From the NCBI RefSeq assembly GCF_013031355.1, contig NZ_WPZO01000009.1:62001-126000 (forward strand): DNA of 64,000 nt. Reading direction: 5' to 3'. Below, piece by piece: positions 50,992-60,931 of the stretch; position 1 is the first letter of the stretch, and each line of letters opens with the position of its first letter. Source of the DNA: Ruegeria arenilitoris. GTDB taxonomy: Bacteria; Pseudomonadota; Alphaproteobacteria; Rhodobacterales; Rhodobacteraceae. Below the pieces are notes generated by a model, which did not search any database, had not been told where the DNA came from, and worked only from the letters and a program-made list of their open reading frames with translations. The position numbers and the translations under genes were made by a program.

Positions 50992-52059
50992 CTAAGCGCC
51001 CCGCTTCCTTTGAGCATCCCGGACAAGAGCGGCCATACGATAAAACCCATGCGCCATTTTAGTATACGGCATCAGCAGGAAGAATGTCAGAACCGAACCA
51101 AGATGGACGGCAAGAAGCGCAGGCATCAGGGCCGTTGATCCGAGGGCATAAAGGATCAACCCGCTTAGCCCAACAAAGCCAAGCAACAGGATGAAGCCGA
51201 TATCCCCGCCCCATGCCGACGGGTCGCCGAGGTCGCGGTCGGACTTTTGTTTAAGCATAGCCATCGCACCGCATCCGACCGTCAACAGAATGCCACCGGA
51301 AATTCCGAACAGTTTGGGCAAAGACCAAAACCCGTAAGGTGCGTGCATCCCGAAACCATAATGCATGATCGTCGCTACCGATGTGGACGCAAAGCACAGC
51401 AGGAACCCATACATGATGGCCTGATGAATGTGACGTCGACCCTGACTGAACCGATCTTCATCCTCGAAATTGCAACCCTCGCCATGGCCTGCGGCGAGAT
51501 CCTGCATCCTGCCGGCGCGGTTGAAGGCTGTCACCAGATCAGCCTTTCGGATGGGTTTGCCGCCAACTTCGACCCAATAACGCCTTAGGCTGATGGCTAT
51601 GCTAAAGAGCGGCAGTAAGAATGCCGGAGCAAAGATCGCGACCATCGCATTGTGCGACAGAACGGCGTAGAACCCCTCCCCTCCGCTGGAACCGACGGCG
51701 CGTATTGCCCAGAACAGCAGTGCAAATCCGATCACAAGCGCCAGCGCTATAGCTCCACCTTGAGTGTGGAACCGGCGCGCCAGCGGCTGCGGCCATGCGA
51801 AACTTTCCCAACTGTCCCGCCGCACCTCGGCCAGAGCTTTCGGAAAGTTGAGGTCAAACTCGTGCGGAGCCGTATACTGACAGGCGTAATAGCAACCCCG
51901 GCAGTTGTGGCACAGGTTAGCCAATTGCGTGATGTCCCCATCGGAAAACGCGCGTTCGGCGTGCAACGACGGAAAGACCGAGCAATAGCCCTCGCAATAC
52001 CGGCAGGCGTTGCAGATCTCTGCCTGACGGCGGGCTTCTTGAATAAGATCAGTTTGCAT
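50992..52059 (-). CDS. tcuB: Tricarballylate-type membrane iron-sulfur protein (TcuB/CitB)
   Basis: 355 aa. Two N-terminal ferredoxin-like [4Fe-4S] motifs, CNACRYCEGYCSVFP and CHNCRGCYYACQY, are followed by six membrane helices with His residues likely binding heme. In Salmonella TcuB passes electrons from reduced TcuA to the quinone pool. The ATG at 52059 lies inside the end of tcuA (11-nt overlap), so the two are coupled; a TTG at 52104 is the alternative. Last gene of the leftward operon. Confidence 0.88.
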   Translation of the reverse strand: MQTDLIQEARRQAEICNACRYCEGYCSVFPSLHAERAFSDGDITQLANLCHNCRGCYYACQYTAPHEFDLNFPKALAEVRRDSWESFAWPQPLARRFHTQGGAIALALVIGFALLFWAIRAVGSSGGEGFYAVLSHNAMVAIFAPAFLLPLFSIAISLRRYWVEVGGKPIRKADLVTAFNRAGRMQDLAAGHGEGCNFEDEDRFSQGRRHIHQAIMYGFLLCFASTSVATIMHYGFGMHAPYGFWSLPKLFGISGGILLTVGCGAMAMLKQKSDRDLGDPSAWGGDIGFILLLGFVGLSGLILYALGSTALMPALLAVHLGSVLTFFLLMPYTKMAHGFYRMAALVRDAQRKRGA

Positions 52060-53443
52060 AAGCGGCGGCCTCACGTCCTGCGATGCGTCCAAAAACGGTT
52101 CCAATGGTCATGCCGAAACCGGCCAGGTAGCCTTGCCCCAGGATCGACCCGGCCATGGTCTCGCCGGCCGCCCATAGGTTCTTGATCTTGCCGTTAGGGG
52201 TCGAGCACTGCGCTGTGTCGTCAACTTTCAGCCCGAGGTAGGTGAAGGTCACACCGGTGCGCAGCGAGTAGCCATAGAAGGGCGGTTCGGTGATTGGGCG
52301 GGCCCAGTTGGTCTTGGGCGGCGTGATGCCCGAGGTCGCGACCGCGTCCAGTTCAGTCGGGTGAAAGCCACTGGTGTCGCCGCAGGCCGCATTGAACTCG
52401 CTGACCGTTGCGGTCAGCTTGTCCGCAGGCAGACCCATCATCTCTGCCAATTCTTCCAACGTATCTGCCTTCAGCGGCGGGAATACGGAGGGCATGAACA
52501 GGTTCAGCGACTTGGCATCAATGATCACATAGCCCACCTGTTCTGGCTGGGCAGCGACCAGACGACCCCAGATCGCATACCGCTTGGGCCAAACATCCTC
52601 GCCCTCGTCATAGAACCGCTCGGCATTCTTGTTCACGACGATTGAAAACGGCACACAATCCAGACGGGTGACGATGCCGCCATCGAATTTCGGCGCGCGC
52701 CCGTCGATGGCGACCGCGTGGCATTGGGTCGGGTCGCCAACGCTTTCGACGCCTTGATCCAAAAGGTCGGCCAGGACCACACCCCGGTTGTAAGGCGTAC
52801 CCCGGATCAGGAAGTTCTTTGCAGGCTCACCCCATGCCCGGGTCAGCCAGTCCGTATCGGCCTGAAACCCGCCCGAGGCGACAATGACCGCTTTCGGAGT
52901 GATGCGATGAGACTGACCTTCAAAGGTGTAATCAACCCACTCGATCTGGTCGCCGTTCAATTCCAGATGCGTAACCGCGGCCTCATACAGCACATCAACG
53001 CCCAGGGCCGCCGCAGTTCTGTAATACGCGTTCACCAACGACTTGCCGCCCCCCATGAAAAAGGCATTGGTCCGCGCCAGCGACAATGTCCCTGAAAGCG
53101 ATGGCTGGAACCGAACTCCGTGTTCTTCCATCCACGGCAGGCATTCCTCTGACGTGCGGATCGCCAGGCGCGCCAAATGCTCGTCGGTTTTGCCGCCGGT
53201 GACCTTGAGCAGGTCCGACAGGTACTCGTCTTCGCTATATTCCTCGATCAACGGGCCCAGAGGAGATGCGTGCATGCACCGAAAGTTGCGCGTGTGGCGC
53301 GAGTTTCCACCACGGTAAGGTTTCGGTGCCGTTTCGAGGATCAGAACGCGGGCGCCTGCCTTGGCGGCGGTCATCGCGGCACAGAGCGCAGCATTGCCGC
53401 CGCCAATGACAACGATATCGCAAGCTTCCTTTTGGGTGGCCAT
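52049..53443 (-). CDS. tcuA: FAD-dependent tricarballylate dehydrogenase
   Basis: 464-aa fumarate-reductase-like flavoprotein that oxidises tricarballylate to cis-aconitate. FAD motif CDIVVIGGGNAALCAAMTAA, TcuA-typical GGNSRHTRNFRCMH, and active-region IKNLWAAGETMAGSILGQGY near the C-terminus. It follows the GntR regulator by 11 nt and overlaps tcuB. The assignment rests on the combination with TcuB; related dehydrogenases act on other polycarboxylates, so the exact acid is open. Confidence 0.88.
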   Translation of the reverse strand: MATQKEACDIVVIGGGNAALCAAMTAAKAGARVLILETAPKPYRGGNSRHTRNFRCMHASPLGPLIEEYSEDEYLSDLLKVTGGKTDEHLARLAIRTSEECLPWMEEHGVRFQPSLSGTLSLARTNAFFMGGGKSLVNAYYRTAAALGVDVLYEAAVTHLELNGDQIEWVDYTFEGQSHRITPKAVIVASGGFQADTDWLTRAWGEPAKNFLIRGTPYNRGVVLADLLDQGVESVGDPTQCHAVAIDGRAPKFDGGIVTRLDCVPFSIVVNKNAERFYDEGEDVWPKRYAIWGRLVAAQPEQVGYVIIDAKSLNLFMPSVFPPLKADTLEELAEMMGLPADKLTATVSEFNAACGDTSGFHPTELDAVATSGITPPKTNWARPITEPPFYGYSLRTGVTFTYLGLKVDDTAQCSTPNGKIKNLWAAGETMAGSILGQGYLAGFGMTIGTVFGRIAGREAAAYAN

Positions 53444-53454
53444 AACCTGTCTAC

Positions 53455-54135
53455 CTATTGGTGTTCGTCGATTGAGCGGTCGCGTTCCTGCAAGGCGCGA
53501 ATTCGCATCCTTTGTGCAGCTTGAATATGCGCGCGCATTTCCGTCTCGGCCGCAGAACCGTCACGGGCTTTCAAAGCGGCCATGATGCGCCGATGCTCTG
53601 CCACTGCGGCCTCGGATCGCTCGCTGTCTAGCAGTTGCGAAGGTCCAAGGATCAACAGTGCCTTTTGCAGGGACAACATGGATTTCGCCAGAAACCGGTT
53701 CTTGGCGGCATCCAGAAGCGTTGCATGAAAAACCCTGTTGATTTGGGCCGCATCGGGGCCGGTACCGGCCTCGGCCAGGCGGTCATTCAATATGTCCAAC
53801 TCATCCAGTTCCACATCCGACGCCGCACGCGCCGCCAGCCGCGCAGCGGTCCCCTCAAGAACAGCACGCATCTCATAAAGCTCCATGATCTCCGCATAAT
53901 CCAAACTGCGAACGGTCGCGCCCTGCCGCGGAATGTGGGTGACCAACCCGTCAGCCTCCAACTGCCGTATCGCCTCGCGGATAGGAGTCCGGCTGACACT
54001 CAGCCGCTCGGAGAGCTCAGTCTCGCGCAGGCGTTCACCAGGCAGAAGGGTACCTTCGCGAATCTCATCCAAAAGGCGTTGATACGCGGATTGGCCTTGC
54101 GGGCCGGGCTGTAAGGGGTCGTCCTGAACCGTCAT
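53455..54135 (-). CDS. GntR-family regulator (FCD domain) of the tcu operon
   Basis: 226 aa. N-terminal winged helix (about 18-80) with GERLRETELSERLSVSRTPI and EADGLVTHIPRQGATVR; FCD helical domain (about 90-215) with LYEMRAVLEGTAARLAA and AAVAEHRRIMAALKARDG containing the metal-ligand His. It starts the tcu operon, 11 nt before tcuA. Salmonella uses a LysR protein (TcuR) here, so this is a different regulatory solution. A palindrome at 54156-54183 in the divergent gap is its likely site. ATG 54135 fits the domain start. Confidence 0.88.
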   Translation of the reverse strand: MTVQDDPLQPGPQGQSAYQRLLDEIREGTLLPGERLRETELSERLSVSRTPIREAIRQLEADGLVTHIPRQGATVRSLDYAEIMELYEMRAVLEGTAARLAARAASDVELDELDILNDRLAEAGTGPDAAQINRVFHATLLDAAKNRFLAKSMLSLQKALLILGPSQLLDSERSEAAVAEHRRIMAALKARDGSAAETEMRAHIQAAQRMRIRALQERDRSIDEHQ

Positions 54136-54155
54136 CACACACTCGCTTGTCTTCT

Positions 54156-54183
54156 TGCATCCAATTGCATACACTTGGATACA
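54156..54183. promoter_or_regulatory. Candidate GntR operator in the tcu/AbrB divergent gap
   Basis: TGCATCCAA-TTGCATACAC-TTGGATACA: 9-bp arms with one mismatch and a 10-nt spacer, filling much of the 78-bp gap. It would cover the starts of both divergent transcripts. Binding by the FCD-GntR protein is inferred. Confidence 0.55.
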
Positions 54184-54213
54184 TAGCGAGTCAACAACGC
54201 TGGAATACGTGCC

Positions 54214-55278
54214 TTGCCCACCCGGACCAATACACTCTCATCACTGACCAAGCGGGCCGTCACACTGGGCCTCGCACTTCTGGGCACCGGGGTGTTCTGG
54301 GCATTGGGTCTGCCGCTGCCCTTTCTGTTCGGCCCGATGAGCGCATGTTTGATTGCAGCCTTAGCTCATGCCCCTATGGAAGGGCTTGGTCAGGTCTCGG
54401 TTGCGGCACGCACCATACTGGGCGTGGCGGTGGGGGCGTCGATTACCCCGGCCCTGTTTGTAGAATTGCCAAAAATGGCGGCGTCGATTGCGCTGATCCC
54501 ATTTTTTATTCTGCTAATCGCGCTGGTCGGAGTGCCATTCTTCCGCAAGGTCTGGGGCTTTGACGCCACAACGGCCTTCTACGCAGCCATGCCCGGAGGA
54601 TTACAGGATATGATCATCTTCGGCACTGAGGCTGGCGCCAATCCGCGAACCTTGTCTCTGATCCACGGCACGCGTGTTCTGATCATCGTGACGCTGGCCC
54701 CGCTGTTTTTGACCGTGTTTTACGACGCCCAGCTCACCAACCCGATCGGAGAACCCGCGCGAGACCTACCGATACATGAATTGGCACTGATGGTTCTGGC
54801 CGCCTTTATCGGCTGGAAAGGCGGCGAGCGGATCGGATTATTCGGGGCGTCTATCCTTGGCCCGATGATCCTGACGGCGGCGCTGTCACTGGGCGATTTC
54901 ATTCACACCCGCCCACCGCGCGAAGCGATATTGGCGGCACAATTTTTCATTGGTTGCGGAATCGGTGTGAAATTTGTTGGCGTCACGTGGGTCGAATTGC
55001 GCCGGGTTGTAGCTGCGGGTTTCGCCTACGTCATTGTCCTCGCCCTGCTGGCAGCCGCCTTCACCGCCGTTGTCACCACGTTGGGCTTTGGTCAGCCGAT
55101 CGAGGCTTTCCTTGCTTTCGCCCCCGGCGGGCAGGCCGAAATGACGGTTTTGGCCATCGTTTCGGGCGCGGATCTTGGCTTTGTTATCACCCACCACCTG
55201 ACGCGGATCGTTCTGGTAATCATCGGCGCACCCATCGTTGCCAACCTTATTGTCAGGTGGTCCAGATCCCGGGACTGA
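54214..55278 (+). CDS. AbrB-family (AmoA/Gate-like) membrane protein
   Basis: 354 aa with about ten hydrophobic segments in two repeated halves; each half has a GA/GG-rich motif, MPGGLQDMIIFGTEAG in the first and APGGQAEMTVLAIVSGAD in the second. This is the PF05145 'AbrB' membrane family, often mislabelled as a transcription factor and once tied to ammonia monooxygenase. The start is TTG with no strong ribosome site. It is divergent from the GntR-tcuAB operon, and no TcuC-type transporter is present, so it may carry the tricarballylate-like substrate; this is inference only. Confidence 0.8.
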   Translation: MPTRTNTLSSLTKRAVTLGLALLGTGVFWALGLPLPFLFGPMSACLIAALAHAPMEGLGQVSVAARTILGVAVGASITPALFVELPKMAASIALIPFFILLIALVGVPFFRKVWGFDATTAFYAAMPGGLQDMIIFGTEAGANPRTLSLIHGTRVLIIVTLAPLFLTVFYDAQLTNPIGEPARDLPIHELALMVLAAFIGWKGGERIGLFGASILGPMILTAALSLGDFIHTRPPREAILAAQFFIGCGIGVKFVGVTWVELRRVVAAGFAYVIVLALLAAAFTAVVTTLGFGQPIEAFLAFAPGGQAEMTVLAIVSGADLGFVITHHLTRIVLVIIGAPIVANLIVRWSRSRD

Positions 55279-56175
55279 TCATGTGGATCGGGGCGGCGCC
55301 ATTGTAAGCATTCCATCTGACCAGAAATCACAACAAGCGATATGTAGAACCCGTCCCTACCCGTATGGCCACTTACTGTTGTCTCGCCTCAAATTCTGAA
55401 TACTGAAATTACCCCGAGTGGACCTGATTGCCGGCAAGACCCCAAACGCCAATTGGTGCGTGAATTTTCTCAGCTTTTGAATGTCTCTCCGCCGCGTTGC
55501 GCGCACGGAATTGCGGTCGCGGTATAGGTCTTTTGGGGGTCTGGCAGATTAACTTCCAAGCAGTACCGATCCTTACCGCCCTTACAGCTACATAGACGGC
55601 AGAGAAGATGTGTTTCCTAACATTCTGAAAGCTGCTTGCTTAATAACAGTAACGTAGAACACAAGCTTAACCGAGAAGGCCTACCAGCTTCCGAAACGCC
55701 AAAATCGCTCGTGCGTTTCACCCGGAAATGCTTCTTCAAAAATTCCGCGTTCACTACGCTTCTCAACTGTGGGCGCCTTCATCGTGTACAGCGGTTAAAA
55801 TCCCTCTCCAGTCTCACAGACATAAAAATGGGCTTGTTTGATCGATCGACGGAGTTCTGAAGCGTCCGCAAGAAAGTGAGAAATTTTACTCTGGCATCGA
55901 AGCCAAACGGTTGAACATTACCATCGATCCCATCGGATAGAACTGCAAAACCAACAGATTTGCCGACTCATTCCTGGTTCAACCAGTCATATTTGATGAG
56001 GAGACGCTGAACGTCTGGATATCAATCTCGATAGTATTTTGCGGATCAAATTTAGCAGGAAATCAAATCTAATGCTTTGATAATATTTAGAAATAAGTTT
56101 TCTTATCTCCCGAAACCTGCTCACCACATAGGTTTGAGAAATTTGGCAGGTGAGTGCCTCATGAGATATGTTTTC
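55279..56175. other. About 900 bp without a supportable gene
   Basis: Lower GC than its flanks, falling sharply after about 55980. Short open frames at 55636-55860 (+) and 55987-56184 (-) show no recognisable domain or ribosome site. The region could hold a decayed regulator for the sugar ABC operon, or an untranslated leader; neither can be shown. Confidence 0.5.
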
Positions 56176-56225
56176 TTGACTCAATTAAACCTTGCATCGA
56201 TATTATCAAGTAACCACTCGGTTAC
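56176..56225 (+). promoter_or_regulatory. Promoter and operator of the sugar ABC operon
   Basis: TTGACT at 56176-56181 and GATATT at 56199-56204 with 17-bp spacing form a sigma-70-like promoter. GTAACC-ACTC-GGTTAC, a perfect 6-bp palindrome, lies at 56210-56225, on or just after the expected start of transcription. A repressor at that place would block initiation. The first ABC gene begins 24 bp later with GGAGGA upstream. Confidence 0.65.
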
Positions 56226-56249
56226 AACAATGCCATTAGGGAGGAAGGC

Positions 56250-57500
56250 ATGAACAAAGTAATCCGGACATTAAAACTCACGACAGCGGCCGCTGCGTTT
56301 TCCGTTTCGGCTGCGTACGCCGAAGATGTGGAAGTGCTGCACTGGTGGACTTCGGGCGGCGAGGCAGCAGCGCTGAATGTGCTAAAACAAGATTTGGAAA
56401 CCCAAGGAATTGGTTGGCAGGACATGCCGGTTGCAGGTGGCGGCGGCACCGAAGCCATGACCGTTCTGCGTGCCAGGGTCACGGCTGGTGATCCGCCCAC
56501 AGCGGTTCAGGCGCTGGGTTTCGACATTCTGGACTGGGGCAACCAAGGCGCGTTGGCAAATCTCAACGATCTGGCTGCCCAGGAAGGTTGGGATGAGGTT
56601 GTGCCCGAAGCACTGCAATTTTTTGCCAAAGTCGATGGCAAATGGATTTCAGCACCCGTCAATGTGCATTCGACCAACTGGGTCTGGGCCAACAAATCCG
56701 TGCTTGACGCCAACGGAATTGCAGTGCCTGAAACCTGGGAAGATTTTGTAGCCGCAGTTGAAACCCTCAAAGCGGCAGGCATCACGCCGATCGCACATGG
56801 TGGCCAAGCCTGGCAGGATGCGACCGTGTTCGATGCAGTCGCCATGTCCGCAGGCGGGCCAGAATTCTACAAAGCTGCCTTCATCGACCTTGATGAAGAG
56901 ACGCTGGGCTCGGACACCATGAAAGAGGCCTTTGACCGGATGGCATTCATTCGCGACAACGTTGATGACAACTTCTCGGGCCGCGACTGGAACCTGGCGA
57001 CGGCGATGGTCATCAATGGAGAAGCCGGTTTCCAGATGATGGGTGACTGGGCGAAGGGTGAATTTCTGAATGCTGGCAAGGTCCCGGGCGAAGACTTCCT
57101 GTGCTTCCGTTTCCCGGGTACTCAGGATCAGGTCACATTTAATGCGGACCAGTTCATGATGTTCGATCAGGGTGGCACCGTTTCGCAAGAGCAGGCCGCA
57201 CTGGCCAGCGCGATCCTGTCACCGTCCTTCCAAATCGCGTTCAACAAGGTGAAGGGATCGGTCCCTGCCCGTACGGACGTGGACGGAAGCGAACTGGACG
57301 CATGTGGACAGCAGGGCATGAAGGATCTCGCGGCGGCGGCATCTTCGGGCAACCTGTTTGGCTCGATGGCGCATGGTCATGCGGCTCCGGCATCGGTGAA
57401 AAATGCGGTCTATGACGTGGTCACGGCGCATTTCAACGGCGAATATGACAGCGAAACAGCTGTGCTGGAACTGGTCGACGCGGTGTCGATCGCCAAGTGA
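56250..57500 (+). CDS. Sugar ABC transporter substrate-binding protein
   Basis: 416-aa periplasmic receptor, cluster D type. Signal peptide ends near AAYA/EDVEV. Mature features are [60 protein letters not shown], and [12 protein letters not shown]. This pattern is typical of glucose/mannose-binding GtsA-like proteins in proteobacteria, with Trp residues stacking on the sugar. First gene of a four-gene importer operon. Exact sugar is inferred (glucose or a similar hexose) from the family. Confidence 0.9.
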   Translation: MNKVIRTLKLTTAAAAFSVSAAYAEDVEVLHWWTSGGEAAALNVLKQDLETQGIGWQDMPVAGGGGTEAMTVLRARVTAGDPPTAVQALGFDILDWGNQGALANLNDLAAQEGWDEVVPEALQFFAKVDGKWISAPVNVHSTNWVWANKSVLDANGIAVPETWEDFVAAVETLKAAGITPIAHGGQAWQDATVFDAVAMSAGGPEFYKAAFIDLDEETLGSDTMKEAFDRMAFIRDNVDDNFSGRDWNLATAMVINGEAGFQMMGDWAKGEFLNAGKVPGEDFLCFRFPGTQDQVTFNADQFMMFDQGGTVSQEQAALASAILSPSFQIAFNKVKGSVPARTDVDGSELDACGQQGMKDLAAAASSGNLFGSMAHGHAAPASVKNAVYDVVTAHFNGEYDSETAVLELVDAVSIAK

Positions 57501-57578
57501 TCCATTGCGCGGGGCGGTCGATTCCTGTCGCCCCGCACTGCTTTGAAATTCAAGTAACCTGCTCTCAGGAGAGTTGCC

Positions 57579-58496
57579 ATGTCCACGGCTGCCGAGGCGG
57601 ACTTCAAAACCCGTCTACAGAACTGGATTCCCAAGCTAGTCCTGTCGCCATCTCTGGCAATGGTCCTGATATTTGTCTACGGATTCATACTGTTCACGGT
57701 CTATGTGTCGTTCACGGACAGCCGTATCCTGCCGTTCGTCGACAAGGACGGGCAGCGGACCTTCGATCTGATCGGACTGGCGAACTACGAGAAACTATTC
57801 AAACTGTCCCATTGGGAAATCGCGTTGACCAACATGGCCGTTTTTGCCGGCCTGTACATCGTTGTCTGCACGCTCATCGGCCTGACACTGGCCATCCTGC
57901 TGGATCAGAAGATCAGAGGCGAAGGGTTTTTACGGCCGCTTTACCTCTATCCCATGGCGTTGAGCTTTATCGTGACCGGCACAGCGTGGAAATGGTTTCT
58001 GGACCCAGGCATCGGGCTTGAAAACATCGTGCAGGCCTGGGGGTGGGAAAATTTCGAATTCGACTGGATCAAGAACCGAGACTTCGCGATCTACACCGTT
58101 GTTCTTGCGGCCGTCTGGCAGACCTCGGGCTTTGTCATGGCCATGTTTCTGGCGGGGCTGCGCGGGATCGACAATGAAATCCTGAAGGCCGCACAAATGG
58201 ATGGGGCGTCAAACTGGAACCTCTACCGCCGTATCATCATCCCGCAACTCAGGCCCGCCTTTCTTTCGGCGTTCGTGATCCTTGCTCATCTGGCAATCAA
58301 GACATTCGACCTGGTCATTGCAATGACCGGGGGCGGTCCCGGCAGGGCGACCGAACTGCCTGCCACGTTCATGTATTCCTACACGTTCAGCCGCAACCAA
58401 ATGGGGATCGGTGCGTCTTCGGCCGTGATTATGCTGATCACGATTGCGGCGATCATGATCCCCTACCTGTACGCCGAGTTGAAGGAGAAGAAGTGA
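57579..58496 (+). CDS. Sugar ABC transporter permease 1 (MalF/UgpA-type)
   Basis: 305-aa inner-membrane subunit with six helices. The EAA loop that docks the ATPase is EILKAAQMDGASNWNLYRRI followed by IIPQLRP. IKTFDLVIAMTGGGPGRATE is typical for GtsB-like sugar permeases. It follows the binding protein by 78 bp and its stop overlaps the start of the second permease. Confidence 0.92.
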   Translation: MSTAAEADFKTRLQNWIPKLVLSPSLAMVLIFVYGFILFTVYVSFTDSRILPFVDKDGQRTFDLIGLANYEKLFKLSHWEIALTNMAVFAGLYIVVCTLIGLTLAILLDQKIRGEGFLRPLYLYPMALSFIVTGTAWKWFLDPGIGLENIVQAWGWENFEFDWIKNRDFAIYTVVLAAVWQTSGFVMAMFLAGLRGIDNEILKAAQMDGASNWNLYRRIIIPQLRPAFLSAFVILAHLAIKTFDLVIAMTGGGPGRATELPATFMYSYTFSRNQMGIGASSAVIMLITIAAIMIPYLYAELKEKK

Positions 58497-59377
58497 TGGC
58501 TGTTGCAAGCTCTGATACCGCCATCCGCACCGGTCGCTTCACCCGCACACTAATCTACGTGGTGCTGCTCCTATTCGTGCTGTTCTACATACTGCCACTG
58601 TACATCATGATCGTGAATTCAGTGAAACCGCTTTCTGAAATCACCGGCGGTGGCATGATGTCTCTTCCAAGCGCCTTCACGATTGAGCCTTGGGCAAAAG
58701 CCTGGTCCACCGCCCAAGTCGGGGTCGAACCGACAGGGCTTCGCCCCTATTTCTGGAATTCGATTTCGATGGTTGTTCCGGCCGTTGCCATTTCCACGGT
58801 GCTTGGGGCGTTGAACGGTTACATTCTGACCAAATGGAGGTTCCGCGGCGACACCATCCTGTTTGGGCTGATGTTGTTTTCGTGCTTCATCCCGTTCCAA
58901 ATCGTCCTGATACCCATGGCTGCAATCCTCGGCGTTCTGGGTCTTTCCGGCACAACTGCGGGGCTGGTTCTGGTTCACGTGGTTTATGGCGTGGGCTTTT
59001 CGACCCTGTACTTCCGAAACTACTATGCAGCGTTCCCAACCGAGCTGGTTCGGGCCGCACAAATCGATGGCGCCGGTTTCTTCCAGATCTTCTGGCGCAT
59101 CCTTCTGCCATCCTCGGGCCCGATCATCGTGGTCTGCGTGATCTGGCAGTTCACCAACATATGGAACGACTTCCTGTTCGGTGCCTCCTTCGCCTCGGGC
59201 AATGGCGCGCCAATGACAGTCGCCCTGAACAACCTTGTGCAAAGCTCGACCGGCGTAAAGGAATACAACGTCCATTTTGCCGGTGCGATCCTTGCCGCAA
59301 TGCCAACCTTGCTCGTCTACATCGTGGCCGGACGCTATTTCGTGCGCGGCCTGATGGCGGGCTCTGTTAAGGGGTAA
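58496..59377 (+). CDS. Sugar ABC transporter permease 2 (MalG/UgpE-type)
   Basis: 293-aa inner-membrane subunit, six helices. EAA loop ELVRAAQIDGAGFFQIFWRI followed by LLPSSGP; QFTNIWNDFLFGASFA is the usual MalG-type signature. The ATG at 58496 follows GAAGGAGAAG and overlaps the previous stop by one base; a GTG three bases earlier is equally open. Forms the channel with permease 1. Confidence 0.92.
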   Translation: MAVASSDTAIRTGRFTRTLIYVVLLLFVLFYILPLYIMIVNSVKPLSEITGGGMMSLPSAFTIEPWAKAWSTAQVGVEPTGLRPYFWNSISMVVPAVAISTVLGALNGYILTKWRFRGDTILFGLMLFSCFIPFQIVLIPMAAILGVLGLSGTTAGLVLVHVVYGVGFSTLYFRNYYAAFPTELVRAAQIDGAGFFQIFWRILLPSSGPIIVVCVIWQFTNIWNDFLFGASFASGNGAPMTVALNNLVQSSTGVKEYNVHFAGAILAAMPTLLVYIVAGRYFVRGLMAGSVKG

Positions 59378-59380
59378 CCG

Positions 59381-60496
59381 ATGGGTTTTCTCGATATCAA
59401 TAACGTCACCAAATCCTACGGCTCCGTCGAGGTGCTGCATAAGGTCAACATTGCTGTGGAGGAAGGTGAGTTTCTGGTGCTTGTGGGGCCCTCGGGATGC
59501 GGCAAGTCCACACTGTTGAACATGATTGCCGGACTGGAGGATATCACTTCGGGGGAAATCCGGATCAAGGACGCGCGCATGAATGGGGTGCATCCGTCCA
59601 ACCGCAATATCGCGATGGTGTTCCAGTCCTATGCGCTTTACCCGAACATGACGGTTGGCCAGAATATTACTTTCGGCCTTGAAATGCACGGTGTCCCCAA
59701 AGCCGAGCGGGAAAAGGCCATGGCCGATGTCGCCAAGCTACTGCAGATCGAACAGCTTCTTGATCGCAAACCGGGTCAACTGTCCGGCGGTCAGCGTCAG
59801 CGTGTCGCCATGGGTCGGGCTTTGGTGCGCAATCCCGACGTGTTTCTGTTCGACGAACCATTGTCCAATCTCGACGCCAAGCTGCGGGTCGATATGCGCA
59901 CCGAAATCAAAAAGCTGCACCAGAATCTTGGTACAACAATCGTCTACGTGACCCACGACCAGATCGAGGCGATGACCCTTTCAACCCGGATCGCCGTCAT
60001 GAATGGCGGCTATGTTCAGCAACTGGGTACCCCGAAGGAAATCTACGACACACCTTCGAACTTGTTCGTGGCCACGTTCATGGGATCCCCGTCGATGAAC
60101 CTTATCCGGACAACCATCCGGATCGAAGGCGTTGCGGTTTACGCGGTCACACAGAATGATCGCGGTGAGGAAGTGCGGCTTGCCCTCTGCGCGCCTTTAG
60201 ACGCGATAAAGTCGTATGACGGCAAAGACGTGATATTGGGAATCCGCCCCGAAGCGCTGACCGATGTAGAAGGCGCGGATCACCGGTCATCGCATATCGA
60301 GTCGATCCGAAACACAGTGACAGTGACCGAGCCCGCAGGCTCGGACACGTTCGTGGCCACAACCATCGGAGGCGCCGAATGCGTTGCCCGAATGCGCGCG
60401 GATGCAGAGGTGTTACCCGGCCAACAGGCCGAGTTTGCCTTCAACATGGAAAAGGCCGTTGTGTTCGACCCGGAATCCGAGAACAGAATCCTATGA
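59381..60496 (+). CDS. Sugar ABC transporter ATP-binding protein (MalK/UgpC family)
   Basis: 371 aa. Walker [20 protein letters not shown]-loop in [14 protein letters not shown], signature [15 protein letters not shown], Walker [16 protein letters not shown], switch His in VTHDQIEAM. The C-terminal 120 residues form the TOBE/regulatory domain ([15 protein letters not shown]). It lies 3 nt after permease 2 and completes the importer. No metabolic gene follows, so the imported sugar is not identified by context. Confidence 0.93.
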   Translation: MGFLDINNVTKSYGSVEVLHKVNIAVEEGEFLVLVGPSGCGKSTLLNMIAGLEDITSGEIRIKDARMNGVHPSNRNIAMVFQSYALYPNMTVGQNITFGLEMHGVPKAEREKAMADVAKLLQIEQLLDRKPGQLSGGQRQRVAMGRALVRNPDVFLFDEPLSNLDAKLRVDMRTEIKKLHQNLGTTIVYVTHDQIEAMTLSTRIAVMNGGYVQQLGTPKEIYDTPSNLFVATFMGSPSMNLIRTTIRIEGVAVYAVTQNDRGEEVRLALCAPLDAIKSYDGKDVILGIRPEALTDVEGADHRSSHIESIRNTVTVTEPAGSDTFVATTIGGAECVARMRADAEVLPGQQAEFAFNMEKAVVFDPESENRIL

Positions 60497-60931
60497 ACGC
60501 CGCAGAAAACTCAAGCAAACCTTTATTGGGACCAACTCCACAGGATGACCTGTCCGGGCAGCAGCATGAGGCGTGCCGATCCGATTGCGCCGGACGTTGC
60601 GCTGTATCCGTTGATCATACTCCACCCCAACCTGCTCTCTGCCACTGAAGCCTAGGTTGAACGACGGACCATATTCCTGACAATCCCGTAAGAAATCATC
60701 GCAAGTCGGGAAGTTAGCTTGTTTGCTCGATGTTAGAACAGGCCAAATCTGCGCTTGGCCTATTCCACCAATCGGCATAACCCAAACCCGCCGGCGGCCG
60801 AGAGGCCCTAATCGATTGACCCATCACGGCGCATCAACAACGAAACTCCGCACTTTTTTGGCAGCCAAGATCGGCTCTTGGACCAACGCGTGATTTTTAT
60901 CAGTCTTCGTCCGAAATCAATTGGCGCACGA
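60497..60931. other. 435-bp gap after the ABC operon
   Basis: No gene seen. A perfect 7-bp hairpin AGGCCAA-(8 nt)-TTGGCCT lies at 60741-60762, without a T-run. Both strands are broken by many stops. Confidence 0.45.

Noticed and set aside
55636..55860. 74-codon forward frame in the large gap
   Set aside because: No ribosome site, no recognisable domain, and base composition unlike the genes; left as unassigned gap.
55987..56184. 65-codon reverse frame in the AT-rich end of the gap
   Set aside because: AT-rich chance frame, start and stop unsupported, and it overlaps the probable promoter of the ABC operon.
58619..59689. 356-codon open frame antisense to the second sugar permease and ATPase genes
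   Set aside because: Low-complexity His/Arg/Gln-rich translation typical of a shadow frame; both sense genes are secure.
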